Shown: positions 10,740 to 19,856, counted from the first letter of the stretch. The stretch is 64,000 nt of DNA from Limisphaera sp049537155 (GCF_049537155.1 NZ_JBMVQZ010000001.1:62001-126000), one strand, 5' to 3'. Numbers and translations: made by a program. The notes: generated from the letters alone by a model not told the origin.

Positions 10740-11678
10740 ATGAGCCGGAAGCACATTGCGGTTCTTTGCGCCAATCCCGCTCTCGACGTGGAATGGCGCG
10801 TGGACGGTGTTCGTCCGGAGGAAAAGAACCGGATCCTGGAAGAGCGCTGCTGGGCGGGCGGGAAGGGGGTGAACGTGGCCCGGTGGCTACGGTGGCTGGG
10901 TCTGCGGGTCCGTCTCGTGCTACCTGCGGGAGGTGCGGAAGGACGGGAACTGGCCGGTGCCCTGCGCCGGGAGGGCATTCCCTGCGAGGTTGTCGAGGTG
11001 GGGGCCGCGACCCGGGTCAACGTGCTGGTTACGGACCCCTCGGGCCGGCAGTGGCGATTCAACCGGTCGGGTCCGGAGCTCCGTGCGCGCGAGTGGCGGG
11101 CGGTCGTGGAAAGGTTCGAAGCTGCGCTGGAGGGTGCTGCGCTGGCGGTGTTGTCGGGGAGCCTGCCACCGGGTGCACCCGCGGACGGATACGCCGTCCT
11201 CCTCGGCCATGCGCGCAGGGTGGGCGTGCACACCGTGCTGGACTGCGACGGTGAGGCCCTGCGGAACGCGCTGGCGGCCGGGCCGTTTCTGGTGAAACCG
11301 AACGGGGAGGAGCTGGCAGCGTGGTGGGGAAGGCGGTTTCGCACGGAGCAGGGCGTGGTGCGCGCAGCCCGGGCGATGTCGAAGGTTTCGGGCGGTTGGG
11401 TGCTGGTGAGCCGTGGTCCGGACCCGGCGTGGTTGATCCGGGCCGAACCTTCGGCGGCCCACCGGGCGCGGCCTCCGGAGGTCCGATTGCGCAACCGATT
11501 GGGTGCCGGCGATGCCCTGGTGGCGGGCGTATGCCGGTCGATCGTGGCCGGGGAAGGGCCGGAAAGGTGGCTCCGTGGCGGTTTGGACACGGCGGCGGTG
11601 TGTCTGGGTTGCGAGCCGGGTCGGCTGCCCGCAAGGCCGGCGGGGGAGCGGCTTCGGAGGGCCGGTCTGCGAACCTGA
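10740..11678 (+). CDS. PfkB-family sugar-phosphate kinase (1-phosphofructokinase/tagatose-6-phosphate kinase type)
   Basis: A 312-residue ATP-dependent kinase of the ribokinase/PfkB superfamily. It probably phosphorylates fructose-1-phosphate or tagatose-6-phosphate in the cytoplasm. Visible family marks are the N-terminal substrate-binding segment WAGGKGVNVARWL, the VLSGSLPPG segment, FLVKPNGEEL, and the C-terminal PfkB signature RLGAGDALVAG with the catalytic Asp. The frame extends upstream to a GTG at 10650, but that would overlap the protease gene. The ATG at 10740 (MSRKHIAVLCANPALD) puts the first beta strand where the family has it and leaves 20 bases after the upstream stop. No PTS genes lie nearby, so the substrate cannot be read from context. 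Confidence 0.85.
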   Translation: MSRKHIAVLCANPALDVEWRVDGVRPEEKNRILEERCWAGGKGVNVARWLRWLGLRVRLVLPAGGAEGRELAGALRREGIPCEVVEVGAATRVNVLVTDPSGRQWRFNRSGPELRAREWRAVVERFEAALEGAALAVLSGSLPPGAPADGYAVLLGHARRVGVHTVLDCDGEALRNALAAGPFLVKPNGEELAAWWGRRFRTEQGVVRAARAMSKVSGGWVLVSRGPDPAWLIRAEPSAAHRARPPEVRLRNRLGAGDALVAGVCRSIVAGEGPERWLRGGLDTAAVCLGCEPGRLPARPAGERLRRAGLRT

Positions 11679-11752
11679 AGCCTACGGGTTCGCCCTGCCG
11701 GGACCGTTCGACTTCCTGACATTTGGTCCCTTCGGGGGTATGGTTGGAGTGT

Positions 11753-12493
11753 ATGCGGATGCTTGGCGTTCCCATCCGGGCGCTGGTGGGCTGGGTCATG
11801 AGTGTTTCATTCGTGGGTTGCGCGCCTCTGGACGAACCACCGTCGCAGGCGGAGCTGCGCCGCCGGATGGTGGTGGAACAACTGAAGGCGCCGGGCCGGG
11901 ACATCCGGAATCCCCGGGTGTTGCGCGCGATGGAGAAGGTCCCGAGGCACGAATTCGTGCCCGAATCCGTGCGGGCGCATGCCTATGAGGACCGGCCCCT
12001 GCCGATCGGGTTCGGCCAGACGATCTCCCAGCCGTTCATCGTTGCCTTCATGACGGAGCAGGTGGATCCGCAACCCGGTGAGAAGGTGTTGGAGGTGGGC
12101 ACGGGTTCCGGTTATCAGGCGGCTGTGCTGGCCGAGATGGGTGCCGAGGTGTACACGATCGAGATCATCGAGCCGTTGGCGGAACGTGCGCGGGCCACTT
12201 TGGAGCGGCTCGGCTACACCAACGTGCACGTGCGAGCCGGGGACGGTTACCTGGGTTGGCCGGAGGCGGGCCCGTTCGATGCGATTCTCGTCACGTGCGC
12301 GCCCGATCACGTGCCGGAGCCGTTGATCGAACAGCTCAAGGACGGGGGCCGGATGATCATTCCCGTGGGCCCGCCCGGGATGCAGGAGCTGGTGGTGCTG
12401 CGCAAGAGGGAGGGGAAACTGGAACGTCGCGCCGTGCTGCCGGTTCTGTTCGTGCCGATGACCGGTCCACGGGCTGGATCTTCCGGACGCTGA
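11753..12493 (+). CDS. pcm: Protein-L-isoaspartate O-methyltransferase with a lipoprotein-like leader
   Basis: An SAM-dependent enzyme that methylates L-isoaspartyl residues and starts their repair. The Pcm core is clear: the QTISQPFIVAFMTE segment, the SAM motif VLEVGTGSGYQAAVLAEMG, then GAEVYTIEI and DGGRMIIPVG. With the ATG at 11753 the protein has 246 residues and begins with a basic, hydrophobic leader ending FVGC, which looks like a lipobox. Such leaders occur on some bacterial Pcm proteins. If the start were instead the internal Met at MVVEQLKAP (about residue 39), the protein would be cytosolic and of ordinary length. A TTG at 11723 is also in frame but less likely. The gene faces rpsT, with a hairpin between the two. 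Confidence 0.88.
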   Translation: MRMLGVPIRALVGWVMSVSFVGCAPLDEPPSQAELRRRMVVEQLKAPGRDIRNPRVLRAMEKVPRHEFVPESVRAHAYEDRPLPIGFGQTISQPFIVAFMTEQVDPQPGEKVLEVGTGSGYQAAVLAEMGAEVYTIEIIEPLAERARATLERLGYTNVHVRAGDGYLGWPEAGPFDAILVTCAPDHVPEPLIEQLKDGGRMIIPVGPPGMQELVVLRKREGKLERRAVLPVLFVPMTGPRAGSSGR

Positions 12494-12544
12494 CCCGGCT
12501 CTCGCGGGTCCCGGCGACAGGGTGGAGGAAGCCGTGCAACGAAA

Positions 12545-12581
12545 CGGCCCGATCCGGCGCCTTCACGACGCGATCGGGCCG
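12545..12581. terminator. Hairpin between convergent pcm and rpsT
   Basis: A perfect 10-bp inverted repeat, CGGCCCGATC (12545-12554) and GATCGGGCCG (12572-12581), with a 17-nt loop. It lies in the 111-base gap where pcm and rpsT converge. No T-run follows on either strand, so it could end transcription from both sides only weakly. Confidence 0.45.
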
Positions 12582-12604
12582 GGGCAATGAGACGGAGAAC
12601 GGGA

Positions 12605-12874
12605 TCAGGCCGCCGGCAGAGCGTTCAGCCGCGTGCTCAAGCGCGACTTGACCCGGGCGGCGCGGCGGAGGGGGATGACGCCCGCCTGGACCGCCTTGTC
12701 CACGGCGGAGACGCAAGCACGCCAGGCCCCCTCGGCGGCCTTCCGATCGCCGCTGTTCAATGCCGCCAGATACGCCTTCTGGAGGCGCTTGATGCGCTTC
12801 TTGTAGACCAGGTTGCGGCGTCGCCGCCGTTCGCTCACTCGTACCGCTCTTGCTGCGGATTTGGTATTCGCCAT
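12605..12874 (-). CDS. rpsT: 30S ribosomal protein S20
   Basis: An 89-residue basic protein of the small ribosomal subunit that binds 16S rRNA. It begins MANTKSAARAVRVSERRRRR and has the S20 pattern of Lys/Arg-rich helices (NLVYKKRIKRLQKAYLAAL) and the IPLRRAARVKSRLS tail. Length and start match the family. GAGGAGA lies about 13 bases upstream of the ATG on the minus strand. The gene stands alone and converges with pcm. Confidence 0.97.
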   Translation of the reverse strand: MANTKSAARAVRVSERRRRRNLVYKKRIKRLQKAYLAALNSGDRKAAEGAWRACVSAVDKAVQAGVIPLRRAARVKSRLSTRLNALPAA

Positions 12875-13310
12875 ATCAGGTTGGATCTCTCCTCAGTTGT
12901 CCAAGTTTCGAGTTCCACCAGCCTACCGTGCGGCAACCGGTTGTCAACGGCTTGTCGCGGGCCAATGGCGGAAGGCGGTCGGTTCCACGGCGGTGCGTCC
13001 CGGGCGGAGAGGAGTTGGGGACGGCTTGGCCGGTCGGATCGGTCGGGAAGCGAGGTGTTGACGGAACCGGCACAGGGGCACGGGAGCGCAGGGTTGCTGG
13101 TGGGGGCAGGGACAAGGGGCAGACGCGGCAATGGTGGCGGCGAGGGGAGGGCCCGGCCGTACAGCCCGACGGGTGAGGGAACCCGCTTTCCGCCGACCGG
13201 TTTTCGGCGTCGGACGGTTTGTTTGGGCGCCTTCGCGGCACGGGCTGCCGGCGCGGCCGGGGTCACTTTGATCTTTTGCCGGGGTTCGATTTGGCTTTCT
13301 CTGGCAGACT
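12875..13310. other. Intergenic region between divergent rpsT and proB
   Basis: 436 bases with no convincing gene in any frame; open frames here are compositional. It must hold the promoters of rpsT (minus) and proB (plus). No clear -35/-10 pair, riboswitch or tRNA was recognised. Confidence 0.5.
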
Positions 13311-14387
13311 GTGCAACGGGAGCAACTCAAGGACGTCACGCGGATGGTGGTCAAAGTGGGCACCGGGGTGTTGACCGACAGCCGGCGGCAGCCGGACCCG
13401 GCCCAGATGGAGCAGCTCGTGGCCCAGATTGCCGAGCAGCGCAAGGCCGGGCGGGAGGTCCTGCTGGTGACCAGCGGCGCCGTGGGCGCCGGGATGGGTG
13501 TGCTCGGGTACGAAAAGCGGCCGACCGACCTCAGCGAACTGCAGGCCTGCGCCGCCGTGGGGCAGTCGCGCCTGATGGCCGTGTACGAGAGGCTTTTTGC
13601 GGCCCACGGACTGGTAGTGGCGCAGGTCCTTCTGACCCACGACGATCTGGAACATCACGAGCGGCATCTCAACGCGCGCAATACGCTCGTGACGCTGCTT
13701 CGCCACGGGGTGGTGCCGATCATCAACGAAAACGACGCCGTATCTTTCGCGGAGATCAAGTTCGGCGACAACGATCGTCTATCCGCCCTGGTCACCGTGC
13801 TGCTGCCGGCGGATCTGCTGGTCATCCTGACCACGGTGGACGGGGTCATCGAGAACTTTGGCAAGGCCGATCCGCGGACCATCCCTGTGGTCGAGAAGAT
13901 TGACGCCGCGTTGGAACGGATCGCCCGGGGGACACAGAGTCCCACGGCGGTCGGTGGCATGGCTTCCAAACTCGAGGCCGCCAGGATCGTGATGCGTGCC
14001 GGCATTCCCATGGTGATCGCTTCGGGTCGCAAGAAGAACGTGCTGCAGCGCATTCTTTCGGGAGAGACCGAGGGGACGCTGTTCGTGCCGGGACCGACCC
14101 GCCTGCGCGGGCGGAAGCGTTGGATCGCGTTCTTTCATCATCCCAAGGGTACGTTGTACGTGGACGACGGTGCCCGCGCCGCCCTGCGCGAGAAGGGCAA
14201 GAGTTTGCTTCCTCCGGGGGTTGCACGGTGCGAGGGAGATTTCGATGCCGGCGAGGTCGTCAGGATCTGCGACCTGGACGGGACGGAATTCGCCCGGGGA
14301 CTTGCGTCCTTCAGTGCCGAACAGATCCGCTCGCGCCAGCTTCGTGGGGTGGAGGTGGTGCATCGGGACAACCTGGTCCTTCTTTGA
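13311..14387 (+). CDS. proB: Glutamate 5-kinase
   Basis: Catalyses ATP-dependent phosphorylation of glutamate, the first step of proline synthesis. The amino-acid kinase domain is complete: VVKVGTGVLT, LLVTSGAVGAGMGVLGYEKR, AAVGQSRLM, LLTHDDLEHHERHLNARNT and PIINENDAVSFAEIKFGDND, followed by the TTVDGVI and AVGGMASKLEAA segments. A C-terminal PUA domain (about residues 270-358) is present, as in the long ProB form. The 358-residue length fits. The GTG at 13311 gives a leader of about ten residues, as in E. coli ProB. The ATG at 13344, preceded by AAGGA, is a real alternative. proA is not adjacent. Confidence 0.95.
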   Translation: MQREQLKDVTRMVVKVGTGVLTDSRRQPDPAQMEQLVAQIAEQRKAGREVLLVTSGAVGAGMGVLGYEKRPTDLSELQACAAVGQSRLMAVYERLFAAHGLVVAQVLLTHDDLEHHERHLNARNTLVTLLRHGVVPIINENDAVSFAEIKFGDNDRLSALVTVLLPADLLVILTTVDGVIENFGKADPRTIPVVEKIDAALERIARGTQSPTAVGGMASKLEAARIVMRAGIPMVIASGRKKNVLQRILSGETEGTLFVPGPTRLRGRKRWIAFFHHPKGTLYVDDGARAALREKGKSLLPPGVARCEGDFDAGEVVRICDLDGTEFARGLASFSAEQIRSRQLRGVEVVHRDNLVLL

Positions 14388-14690
14388 GGCCGGCCGGCTG
14401 ACGTGCGTCGGGTTCGGTGTGAAGGGTCCGTATCTTCGCCTGGCCGGGTTGGTCCCTTGTCCGGGATGAACAGGTGAGCAGGCAACGCGGTCCGGGTGGT
14501 GGCGGAAGGACGATGCGTGCGAGGGGGGATTGGTCGCGGAACATCAGGCCGGACAGCCGGGGCGGGTTTGCGGCGGCGGGGTCACGGACGGCTGCCGGCG
14601 GGTTGACCCGGGTCAGGGCGGGGTGTCACGATATGGGCGGAACTTGAACCAGGAGTCCGGCACACAAATCAGAAAGACACAGGTGAGACC
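14388..14690. other. Intergenic region upstream of the Tat-exported TIM-barrel gene
   Basis: 303 bases without a supportable gene. The stretch is GC-rich with scattered short inverted repeats. AGGTGAG, a few bases before 14691, is the likely ribosome-binding site of the next gene. Confidence 0.45.
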
Positions 14691-15548
14691 ATGAATGCGA
14701 ACGGTAACGGTGGCATGACCCGGCGGGCGTTTTTGCATCAGGCGACGGCCTTTTCGGTGGGGTTCACCGTGGCCGCCGGCCGGTTGGTGAGGGCGGCGGA
14801 TGCCGGCCGGCCCAAGATCCCGGTGGGCGTGCAACTTTACTCGGTGCGGGAACTTTGCGCGAAGGACTTGGCCGGTACGCTCGCCCAAGTCGCTCGAATC
14901 GGTTACAAGGGTGTGGAGTGGGCCGGGTACCACAATCGTTCTGCAAGGGAACTGCGGAAGATGCTGGATGATCTCGGCCTGGTCACGTGCGGGACGCACA
15001 CACCCTACGAAAGCATCCTGCCGGACAAGCTGGAGGCGACGATCGAGTTCAACCAGATCCTGGGCAACCGGTTTTTGATCGTGCCCTGGATGGAGGGCCG
15101 GTCACGGGAGGAATGGTTGGAAAAGGCGCGGCTGTTCAACGAGGTGGCTGACAAGGTGCGTTCCCGCGGGATGTACGTCGGCTATCACGCTCATGCGCAT
15201 GATTTTCAGAAATTCGATGGTCAGACGGCGTGGGACCTGTTTTTCGGCAACACGCACCCCGACGTGGTGATGCAGCTGGACACGAGCAATTGCATGGCCG
15301 GCGGGGCGGACCCGGTGGAGGTGCTGCGTCGGTACCCGGGGCGTGCGCTGACCATCCACATCAAGTCGCATGGGGGCGGTCCGGAGGCGGTTTTCGGCGA
15401 GGACAAGGTCAACTGGCCGGCGGTGTTCGAATGGTGCGAGACCCGGGGCGGCACGCAGTGGTACGTGGTCGAACACGAGACCAGTAAGGACCCCATGGAC
15501 GCCATTCGCCGGGCGTTTGCCGCCCTGCAAAAGATGGGCAAGGTGTGA
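14691..15548 (+). CDS. Tat-exported sugar phosphate isomerase/epimerase-like TIM-barrel protein
   Basis: 285 residues. A twin-arginine signal (MTRRAFLHQ, residues 9-17, then a hydrophobic stretch ending VRAADA) points to export of a folded protein to the periplasm. The mature part is a xylose isomerase-like TIM barrel. Recognisable features are VGVQLYSVRELCAKD at the first strand, a GYKGVEWAGY turn, YVGYHAHAHDF, the metal-type segment MQLDTSNC, and the last-strand VVEHE. Conserved Glu, His and Asp residues at these strand ends are the expected metal ligands. Exported members of this family are common in Verrucomicrobiota and Planctomycetota and their substrates are mostly unknown. AGGTGAG precedes the ATG. 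Confidence 0.88.
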   Translation: MNANGNGGMTRRAFLHQATAFSVGFTVAAGRLVRAADAGRPKIPVGVQLYSVRELCAKDLAGTLAQVARIGYKGVEWAGYHNRSARELRKMLDDLGLVTCGTHTPYESILPDKLEATIEFNQILGNRFLIVPWMEGRSREEWLEKARLFNEVADKVRSRGMYVGYHAHAHDFQKFDGQTAWDLFFGNTHPDVVMQLDTSNCMAGGADPVEVLRRYPGRALTIHIKSHGGGPEAVFGEDKVNWPAVFEWCETRGGTQWYVVEHETSKDPMDAIRRAFAALQKMGKV

Positions 15549-15695
15549 GACTCGGCTGCTCCCGGAGAGGGCGCGGAGGCCCCGGTCCGGGTGAGGGGGA
15601 ACGGCCCGGCCGGTGAGACGATCCCTTTTCGAGCCTGCTCTGGAGAGCCGCCGGCCGAGTGCGGCCAACGTCCGGTTGGATTGCGGGGGAGGGGG

Positions 15696-16253
15696 CTACC
15701 GGGCGGCCAGGGCTTCTTCCACCGCTTGGATCATTTCATCGGAGTCGGGTCGCACACGGGATTCGAAGCGGCGGAGGATGCGTCCGTCACGACTCACGAG
15801 GAACTTCGTGAAATTCCACTTGATGTCGCCGGCGAAGGGCGAATCGGGCCCGGCCAGCCATTGGTACAGCGGGTGGCGTCCGGGTCCGTTGACCTCGATC
15901 TTGCTGAACATCGGGAAGGTGACGTCGTAGCGGGAGGTGCAGAACTGTTTGATTTCCTCGTTGCTGCCGGGTTCCTGGTTGCCGAACTGGTTGCAGGGGA
16001 ATCCCAGCACCACCAAGCCGCGCTCCTTGTACTTCCGATAGAGCTGTTCGAGGGCCTCGTACTGCGGGGTGAACCCGCATTTGGAGGCGACGTTGACGAT
16101 CAGGAGCAACTTGCCGCGGTAGGCGCCGAGGGTGGTTTCCCTGCCGTCAATGTCCACGAGCTTGATGTCGTAAGGGTGGGAGGCCGGACCCTGGCCGGCG
16201 CCGAGCGCCAGTGCGCTCAACATCAGGGGCGTGAGGAGGAGAAATCGTTTCAT
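15696..16253 (-). CDS. Exported glutathione peroxidase-family protein (Cys type)
   Basis: 185 residues. It reduces peroxides using thiols, probably in the periplasm. A hydrophobic signal (MKRFLLLTPLMLSALALG) precedes the thioredoxin-like domain. Family signatures are NVASKCGFT, with the peroxidatic Cys59 in place of selenocysteine, VLGFPCNQFGNQEPGS with the usual Gln, and IKWNFTKFLV with the active-site Trp and Asn. The frame runs much further upstream on this strand, but the signal peptide and the domain boundary fix the start at 16253. It is divergent from mtnP, with 186 bases between the two starts. Confidence 0.93.
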   Translation of the reverse strand: MKRFLLLTPLMLSALALGAGQGPASHPYDIKLVDIDGRETTLGAYRGKLLLIVNVASKCGFTPQYEALEQLYRKYKERGLVVLGFPCNQFGNQEPGSNEEIKQFCTSRYDVTFPMFSKIEVNGPGRHPLYQWLAGPDSPFAGDIKWNFTKFLVSRDGRILRRFESRVRPDSDEMIQAVEEALAAR

Positions 16254-16439
16254 GGGGCGGAATATGGTGGGGCGGCGGGGTGGTGTCAAACCGGGGCGGG
16301 CCCGGCTGCCCCGGCGGCACGGCCTCAGGCGGCAGGGCAACGGGCTGGCGACGGGAACCGTCCGGTTTCGTGTCGGCTTCGGGTACCGGCGCGGGGAATG
16401 GGCTGGCCCCGGAGCCGGGTCGGAGCCATAAGAAGGGGC

Positions 16440-17312
16440 ATGAACGAACCGCGGATCGGGATTATTGGAGGCACGGGGCTGTACCAGATCGAGGGTTTGA
16501 CCGAGCCACGCTGGGTGCGGGTGCGCACACCGTTTGGCGATCCCTCGGATGCGCTGTTGGAGGGCCGGTTGGAGGGCCGGCCGGTGGTGTTTCTGGCGCG
16601 CCACGGGCGGGGACACCGGTGGCTGCCGGGGGAACTGAACCACCGGGCCAACATCTGGGCGCTGAAAAAGCTCGGGGTGGCGTGGATCCTGAGCGTCAGC
16701 GCCGTGGGCGCGTTGCAGAAGCGGTATCGCCCGTGTGACCTGGTGTTGGTGGACCAGTTTGTGGACCGGACCAAGAAGGGGCTGGAACACACGTTTTTCG
16801 GCGGTGGCATCGTTGCGCACGTGGCCTTTGCCCATCCGGTTTGTGAGGAACTGCGGCGAATCATTTTGAAGGAGGCCCGCGCGGCGCGGCTCCGGGTCCA
16901 CGACGGTGGTGCCTATGTCTGCATCGAAGGCCCCACCTTCAGCACGCGGGCCGAGTCGGTCACCCATCATCGTCTGGGTTACGATGTGGTGGGCATGACC
17001 AACCTGGGCGAGGCACGGTGCGCGCGGGAGGCGGAGATCGCCTATGCGACGATGGCATTCGTCACGGACCATGACGCCTGGAGCGACGAGCAGGAACACG
17101 TGACCGTGGAGATGGTGTTGGACAATCTCCAGCGGAACGCCGAGACGGCGCGAAAGTTGATCCGGCGGGTGATCCCGAAGATTCCGGAAAAGCCGGGTTG
17201 TTCGTGTCATTCGGCCCTGGAGAACGCGATTCTGACGGATCGCAAATTGTGGCCGCCGCAGACGGTGCGGCGGCTCCGCCCGTTGTTGGAGCGGCTGTTG
17301 AAGTCGCGCTGA
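16440..17312 (+). CDS. mtnP: S-methyl-5'-thioadenosine phosphorylase
   Basis: 290 residues. It phosphorolyses methylthioadenosine to adenine and methylthioribose-1-phosphate in methionine salvage. The nucleoside phosphorylase fold is shown by IGIIGGTGLY (phosphate loop), RHGRGHRWLPGELNHRANIW, ILSVSAVGAL, and YVCIEGPTFSTRAES followed by DVVGMTNLGEA (purine and ribose binding). The ATG at 16440 places the first strand correctly; the frame upstream is antisense to the peroxidase gene and non-coding. It converges with lpxB, leaving 63 bases between stops. Confidence 0.94.
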   Translation: MNEPRIGIIGGTGLYQIEGLTEPRWVRVRTPFGDPSDALLEGRLEGRPVVFLARHGRGHRWLPGELNHRANIWALKKLGVAWILSVSAVGALQKRYRPCDLVLVDQFVDRTKKGLEHTFFGGGIVAHVAFAHPVCEELRRIILKEARAARLRVHDGGAYVCIEGPTFSTRAESVTHHRLGYDVVGMTNLGEARCAREAEIAYATMAFVTDHDAWSDEQEHVTVEMVLDNLQRNAETARKLIRRVIPKIPEKPGCSCHSALENAILTDRKLWPPQTVRRLRPLLERLLKSR

Positions 17313-17348
17313 GGAGAAGCCGAGGGCATGCCGGGCGGGCGTGAGGCC

Positions 17349-17369
17349 GGCACCGGCCACCCCGGTGCC
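17349..17369. terminator. Hairpin between convergent mtnP and lpxB
   Basis: GGCACCGG (17349-17356) pairs with CCGGTGCC (17362-17369) around a 5-nt loop, between the two stop codons. No T-run follows on either side. Confidence 0.4.
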
Positions 17370-17375
17370 GCGGGT

Positions 17376-18659
17376 TCAGGCAGTGGCGGTTGCCGGATCC
17401 CAGGCGCTCCCGACGGGGAGCGGCAGCTCGACCGGCAGGGCGGAGGGTTTGCGGCTCAGGCATCCGGCCAGGAGCCGGGCGGCGCGCAGGCTTGCGCCGG
17501 GCGGGCCGAGCCGTTTCCGGACCTCTGCCAGGGCCCGGTGCAATTCGTCCCTCCGGGCGGCGTTTTCCCACAGCTCCACACTCGCTGCGGCCAGGCGCCG
17601 GGGCTCGGCCTGGCCTTGTATCAACTCGGGATAAACCGGGCGGCCGAGCAGCAGGTTGGGCATGGCCAGATGGCGTACGTGAACGAGATGCCGGCCCACC
17701 CAATAGGTCGGCGGGGCGGTCCTGTAGAACACGACCGCCGGCAGGTCCGCCAGGGCGCATTCGAGGGTGATGGTGCCGGACTTGGTGAGGGCCAGGTCGG
17801 CCCATTCGAGCACCGGACGGGCGGGCCCGACGTCCACGGGGATTTCGGCGGGCCAGCCCTGCTGGCGCAGCGCCTCGGCGAGGGCACGGTCGGGAACGGC
17901 GCAACGTCCCTGGAGGCCGGGCCACTTCTGCTTCAGGATGTTCCAGGTCTCTGCCAGCAGGGGACCGTGCCGGCGGATTTCGTCGGGGCGGCTTCCCGGC
18001 AGCAGTGCCAGTCGCGGCGGGCCGGAGGTGTTTCTCCGGTGCGGTTGGGCGGGGGCCTCCGACCACCGGTCCACCAGCGGGTGTCCCACGTAGCGCACCG
18101 TCAACCGGGGCGCGTGGCGGGCGAACCATTCGGGCTCGAACGGCAGGATGCTCAGCAGCAGGTCCAGGTTTTCCTCCATGAGGTGTGCGCGGCCGGGGCG
18201 GGAGGCCCACACTTGGGGCGAGACATACTGGACGAGCACGGGCCGCCAGGGGTGAAACCAGTCGCGCCGTTTGCGCAGGTGCCGCCGGATGGCGGCGGCG
18301 AAGCGGAGGTTGAACCCGCCGGAATCGATCCCGATCACCAGGTCCGGCTGGCGTCGGCGGGCCTCGTCCTGCAAAGTCCGGAAGGCCCGGTGGTAGAGGT
18401 GCAGACGGCGCAAGACGTCGAACAATCCGATGGTGGCCCACGCGGTCGGGTCGCTGACGATCTCGACACCGGCTTCACGCATGGCGGGTCCGCCCGCGCC
18501 GAAAAACTCCGGTGGCAGGGCGGTCCGGAGGGGTTGGACATCGGGCTGCGGGGTCAGTTCGAGTTCCAGCAGGAGCTGGCGCAGGGCTCGGACGAGGTCG
18601 GCGCCCAAGCGGTCTCCGCTGGGCTCACCGGCGATCAACAGGACGGAAATGGGTCGCAT
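17376..18659 (-). CDS. lpxB: Lipid-A-disaccharide synthase
   Basis: 427 residues. Joins UDP-2,3-diacylglucosamine to lipid X to form the lipid A disaccharide at the inner membrane, so the cell makes lipopolysaccharide. The family hallmark AGEPSGDRLGADLV is at the N-terminus. PDLVIGIDSGGFN, VLVQYVSPQVWASRPGRA, RYVGHPLVDRW, LALLPGSRPDEI and LALTKSGTITLECAL follow in the expected order. A GAAGGAGA about 7 bases before the ATG at 18659 supports this start over the longer frame. It begins 13 bases after the stop of the oxidoreductase gene, so the two form one transcription unit. Confidence 0.95.
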   Translation of the reverse strand: MRPISVLLIAGEPSGDRLGADLVRALRQLLLELELTPQPDVQPLRTALPPEFFGAGGPAMREAGVEIVSDPTAWATIGLFDVLRRLHLYHRAFRTLQDEARRRQPDLVIGIDSGGFNLRFAAAIRRHLRKRRDWFHPWRPVLVQYVSPQVWASRPGRAHLMEENLDLLLSILPFEPEWFARHAPRLTVRYVGHPLVDRWSEAPAQPHRRNTSGPPRLALLPGSRPDEIRRHGPLLAETWNILKQKWPGLQGRCAVPDRALAEALRQQGWPAEIPVDVGPARPVLEWADLALTKSGTITLECALADLPAVVFYRTAPPTYWVGRHLVHVRHLAMPNLLLGRPVYPELIQGQAEPRRLAAASVELWENAARRDELHRALAEVRKRLGPPGASLRAARLLAGCLSRKPSALPVELPLPVGSAWDPATATA

Positions 18660-18672
18660 GGGACGTTCTCCT

Positions 18673-19710
18673 TCAGACGATTGATGAGAGGCTGGTCTGG
18701 ATCTGGCGCGTGATTTCCAGCGCCAGGTCCAGGGCCGCACGCCCCGTTTCACCGTCCACCAGGGGGGTGCGGCGTGCGCGTACGCAATCCACGAAGTGGC
18801 GCAGTTCCAGTTTCAGGGGTTCTTCCGGATGGATGGGGACCGGTTGGCGCACGATTTTCCGGCCGGCGAACGAGGTCACCACGGTCGTGTCCCGCCCCGC
18901 AAGTGCGAGCAAACGGGTCCAGGCCGGACTGGTGGGCTGATCGTCGGGCGCCAGCCGATAGATGAAGCCGCTCTGGGCCCGGTAATCGAGGGAGATGTAA
19001 CACGGCTCGGGGCCTGCACTGAAGACGCGGATTTTGCGCATTCGTTCCGGGCTGACGCGGCTGGCGGTGAGGTTGGCCACGCAACCGTTGGCGAAACGGA
19101 GGCGGGCGTTGGCGATGTCTTCCGACGAGCTCAGAACCGGCGTACCGACGGCGTCCACAGCGACCACCGGTGCCGCGACGAAGGCCAGCACCACGTCGAG
19201 GTCATGAATCATCAGGTCGAGCACCACGCCCACGTCCGTGGACCGGGCGGGATAGGGCGAGAGCCGGTGCACTTCGATGAAGCGGGGATGGCGGGCCACA
19301 CTCTGGAGGTAGCTGAACACGGGGTTGAACCGTTCCACGTGGCCGACCTGGAGCACGCAACCCTGCCGGCGGGCCAGATCCACGAGGGCTGCAGCCTGGT
19401 CGGATCGTTCGGTCATCGGTTTTTCCACCAGGACGTGGCGGCCCTGCCGGAGGCAGGTGCGGGCGATTTCGAAGTGCGTGACGGTGGGGGTCACCACGCT
19501 GAGCGCGTCGCACGCCTCCACGAGGGCTTCGAGCGTCGGGAATGCCTGCACGCCGTGTTCCCGTGCCACGGCTGCGCAGACCGAGGGGTCCAGGTCGTGG
19601 ACGCCGACGAACTCCACATCGCCCGCGGCGGCCAGCTCGGCGTAAATGCGGGCATGATGGCGGCCCAGGGCGCCGGTCCCCACGACTCCGACGCGCAATT
19701 TGCGGTTCAT
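18673..19710 (-). CDS. Gfo/Idh/MocA family oxidoreductase
   Basis: 345 residues, an NAD(P)-dependent sugar dehydrogenase-like protein. The N-terminal Rossmann fold shows VGVVGTGALGRHHARIY (dinucleotide loop), SVVTPTVTHFEIA and the family VEKPMTE motif. The C-terminal alpha/beta domain carries FIEVHRLSPY and a VVLDLMIHDLDVVLAF segment with the usual acid/His residues. It is the first gene of the pair with lpxB; in PVC-group bacteria such oxidoreductases are often found with lipid A genes, which hints at a nucleotide-sugar substrate. That role is inferred from position only. Confidence 0.9.
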   Translation of the reverse strand: MNRKLRVGVVGTGALGRHHARIYAELAAAGDVEFVGVHDLDPSVCAAVAREHGVQAFPTLEALVEACDALSVVTPTVTHFEIARTCLRQGRHVLVEKPMTERSDQAAALVDLARRQGCVLQVGHVERFNPVFSYLQSVARHPRFIEVHRLSPYPARSTDVGVVLDLMIHDLDVVLAFVAAPVVAVDAVGTPVLSSSEDIANARLRFANGCVANLTASRVSPERMRKIRVFSAGPEPCYISLDYRAQSGFIYRLAPDDQPTSPAWTRLLALAGRDTTVVTSFAGRKIVRQPVPIHPEEPLKLELRHFVDCVRARRTPLVDGETGRAALDLALEITRQIQTSLSSIV

Positions 19711-19856
19711 GGCAGGTAGTTTGGCCCGAAGCGAGCCGGTGGCGCAATCAACCGGTGCACGGGGGCCTCGTTGGCGGAGCCGCCGGTTTCAAGCGCGGCC
19801 GATCCGTTTTTTTCCGAACTTGCCGGTGCCGGCGCGGCAGGGTAGTCGGTGGGCTT

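Noticed and set aside
12875..13310. Several open frames in the rpsT-proB spacer, some over 100 codons
   Set aside because: They overlap each other on both strands, lack ribosome-binding sites and show no domain, as expected for GC-rich non-coding DNA.
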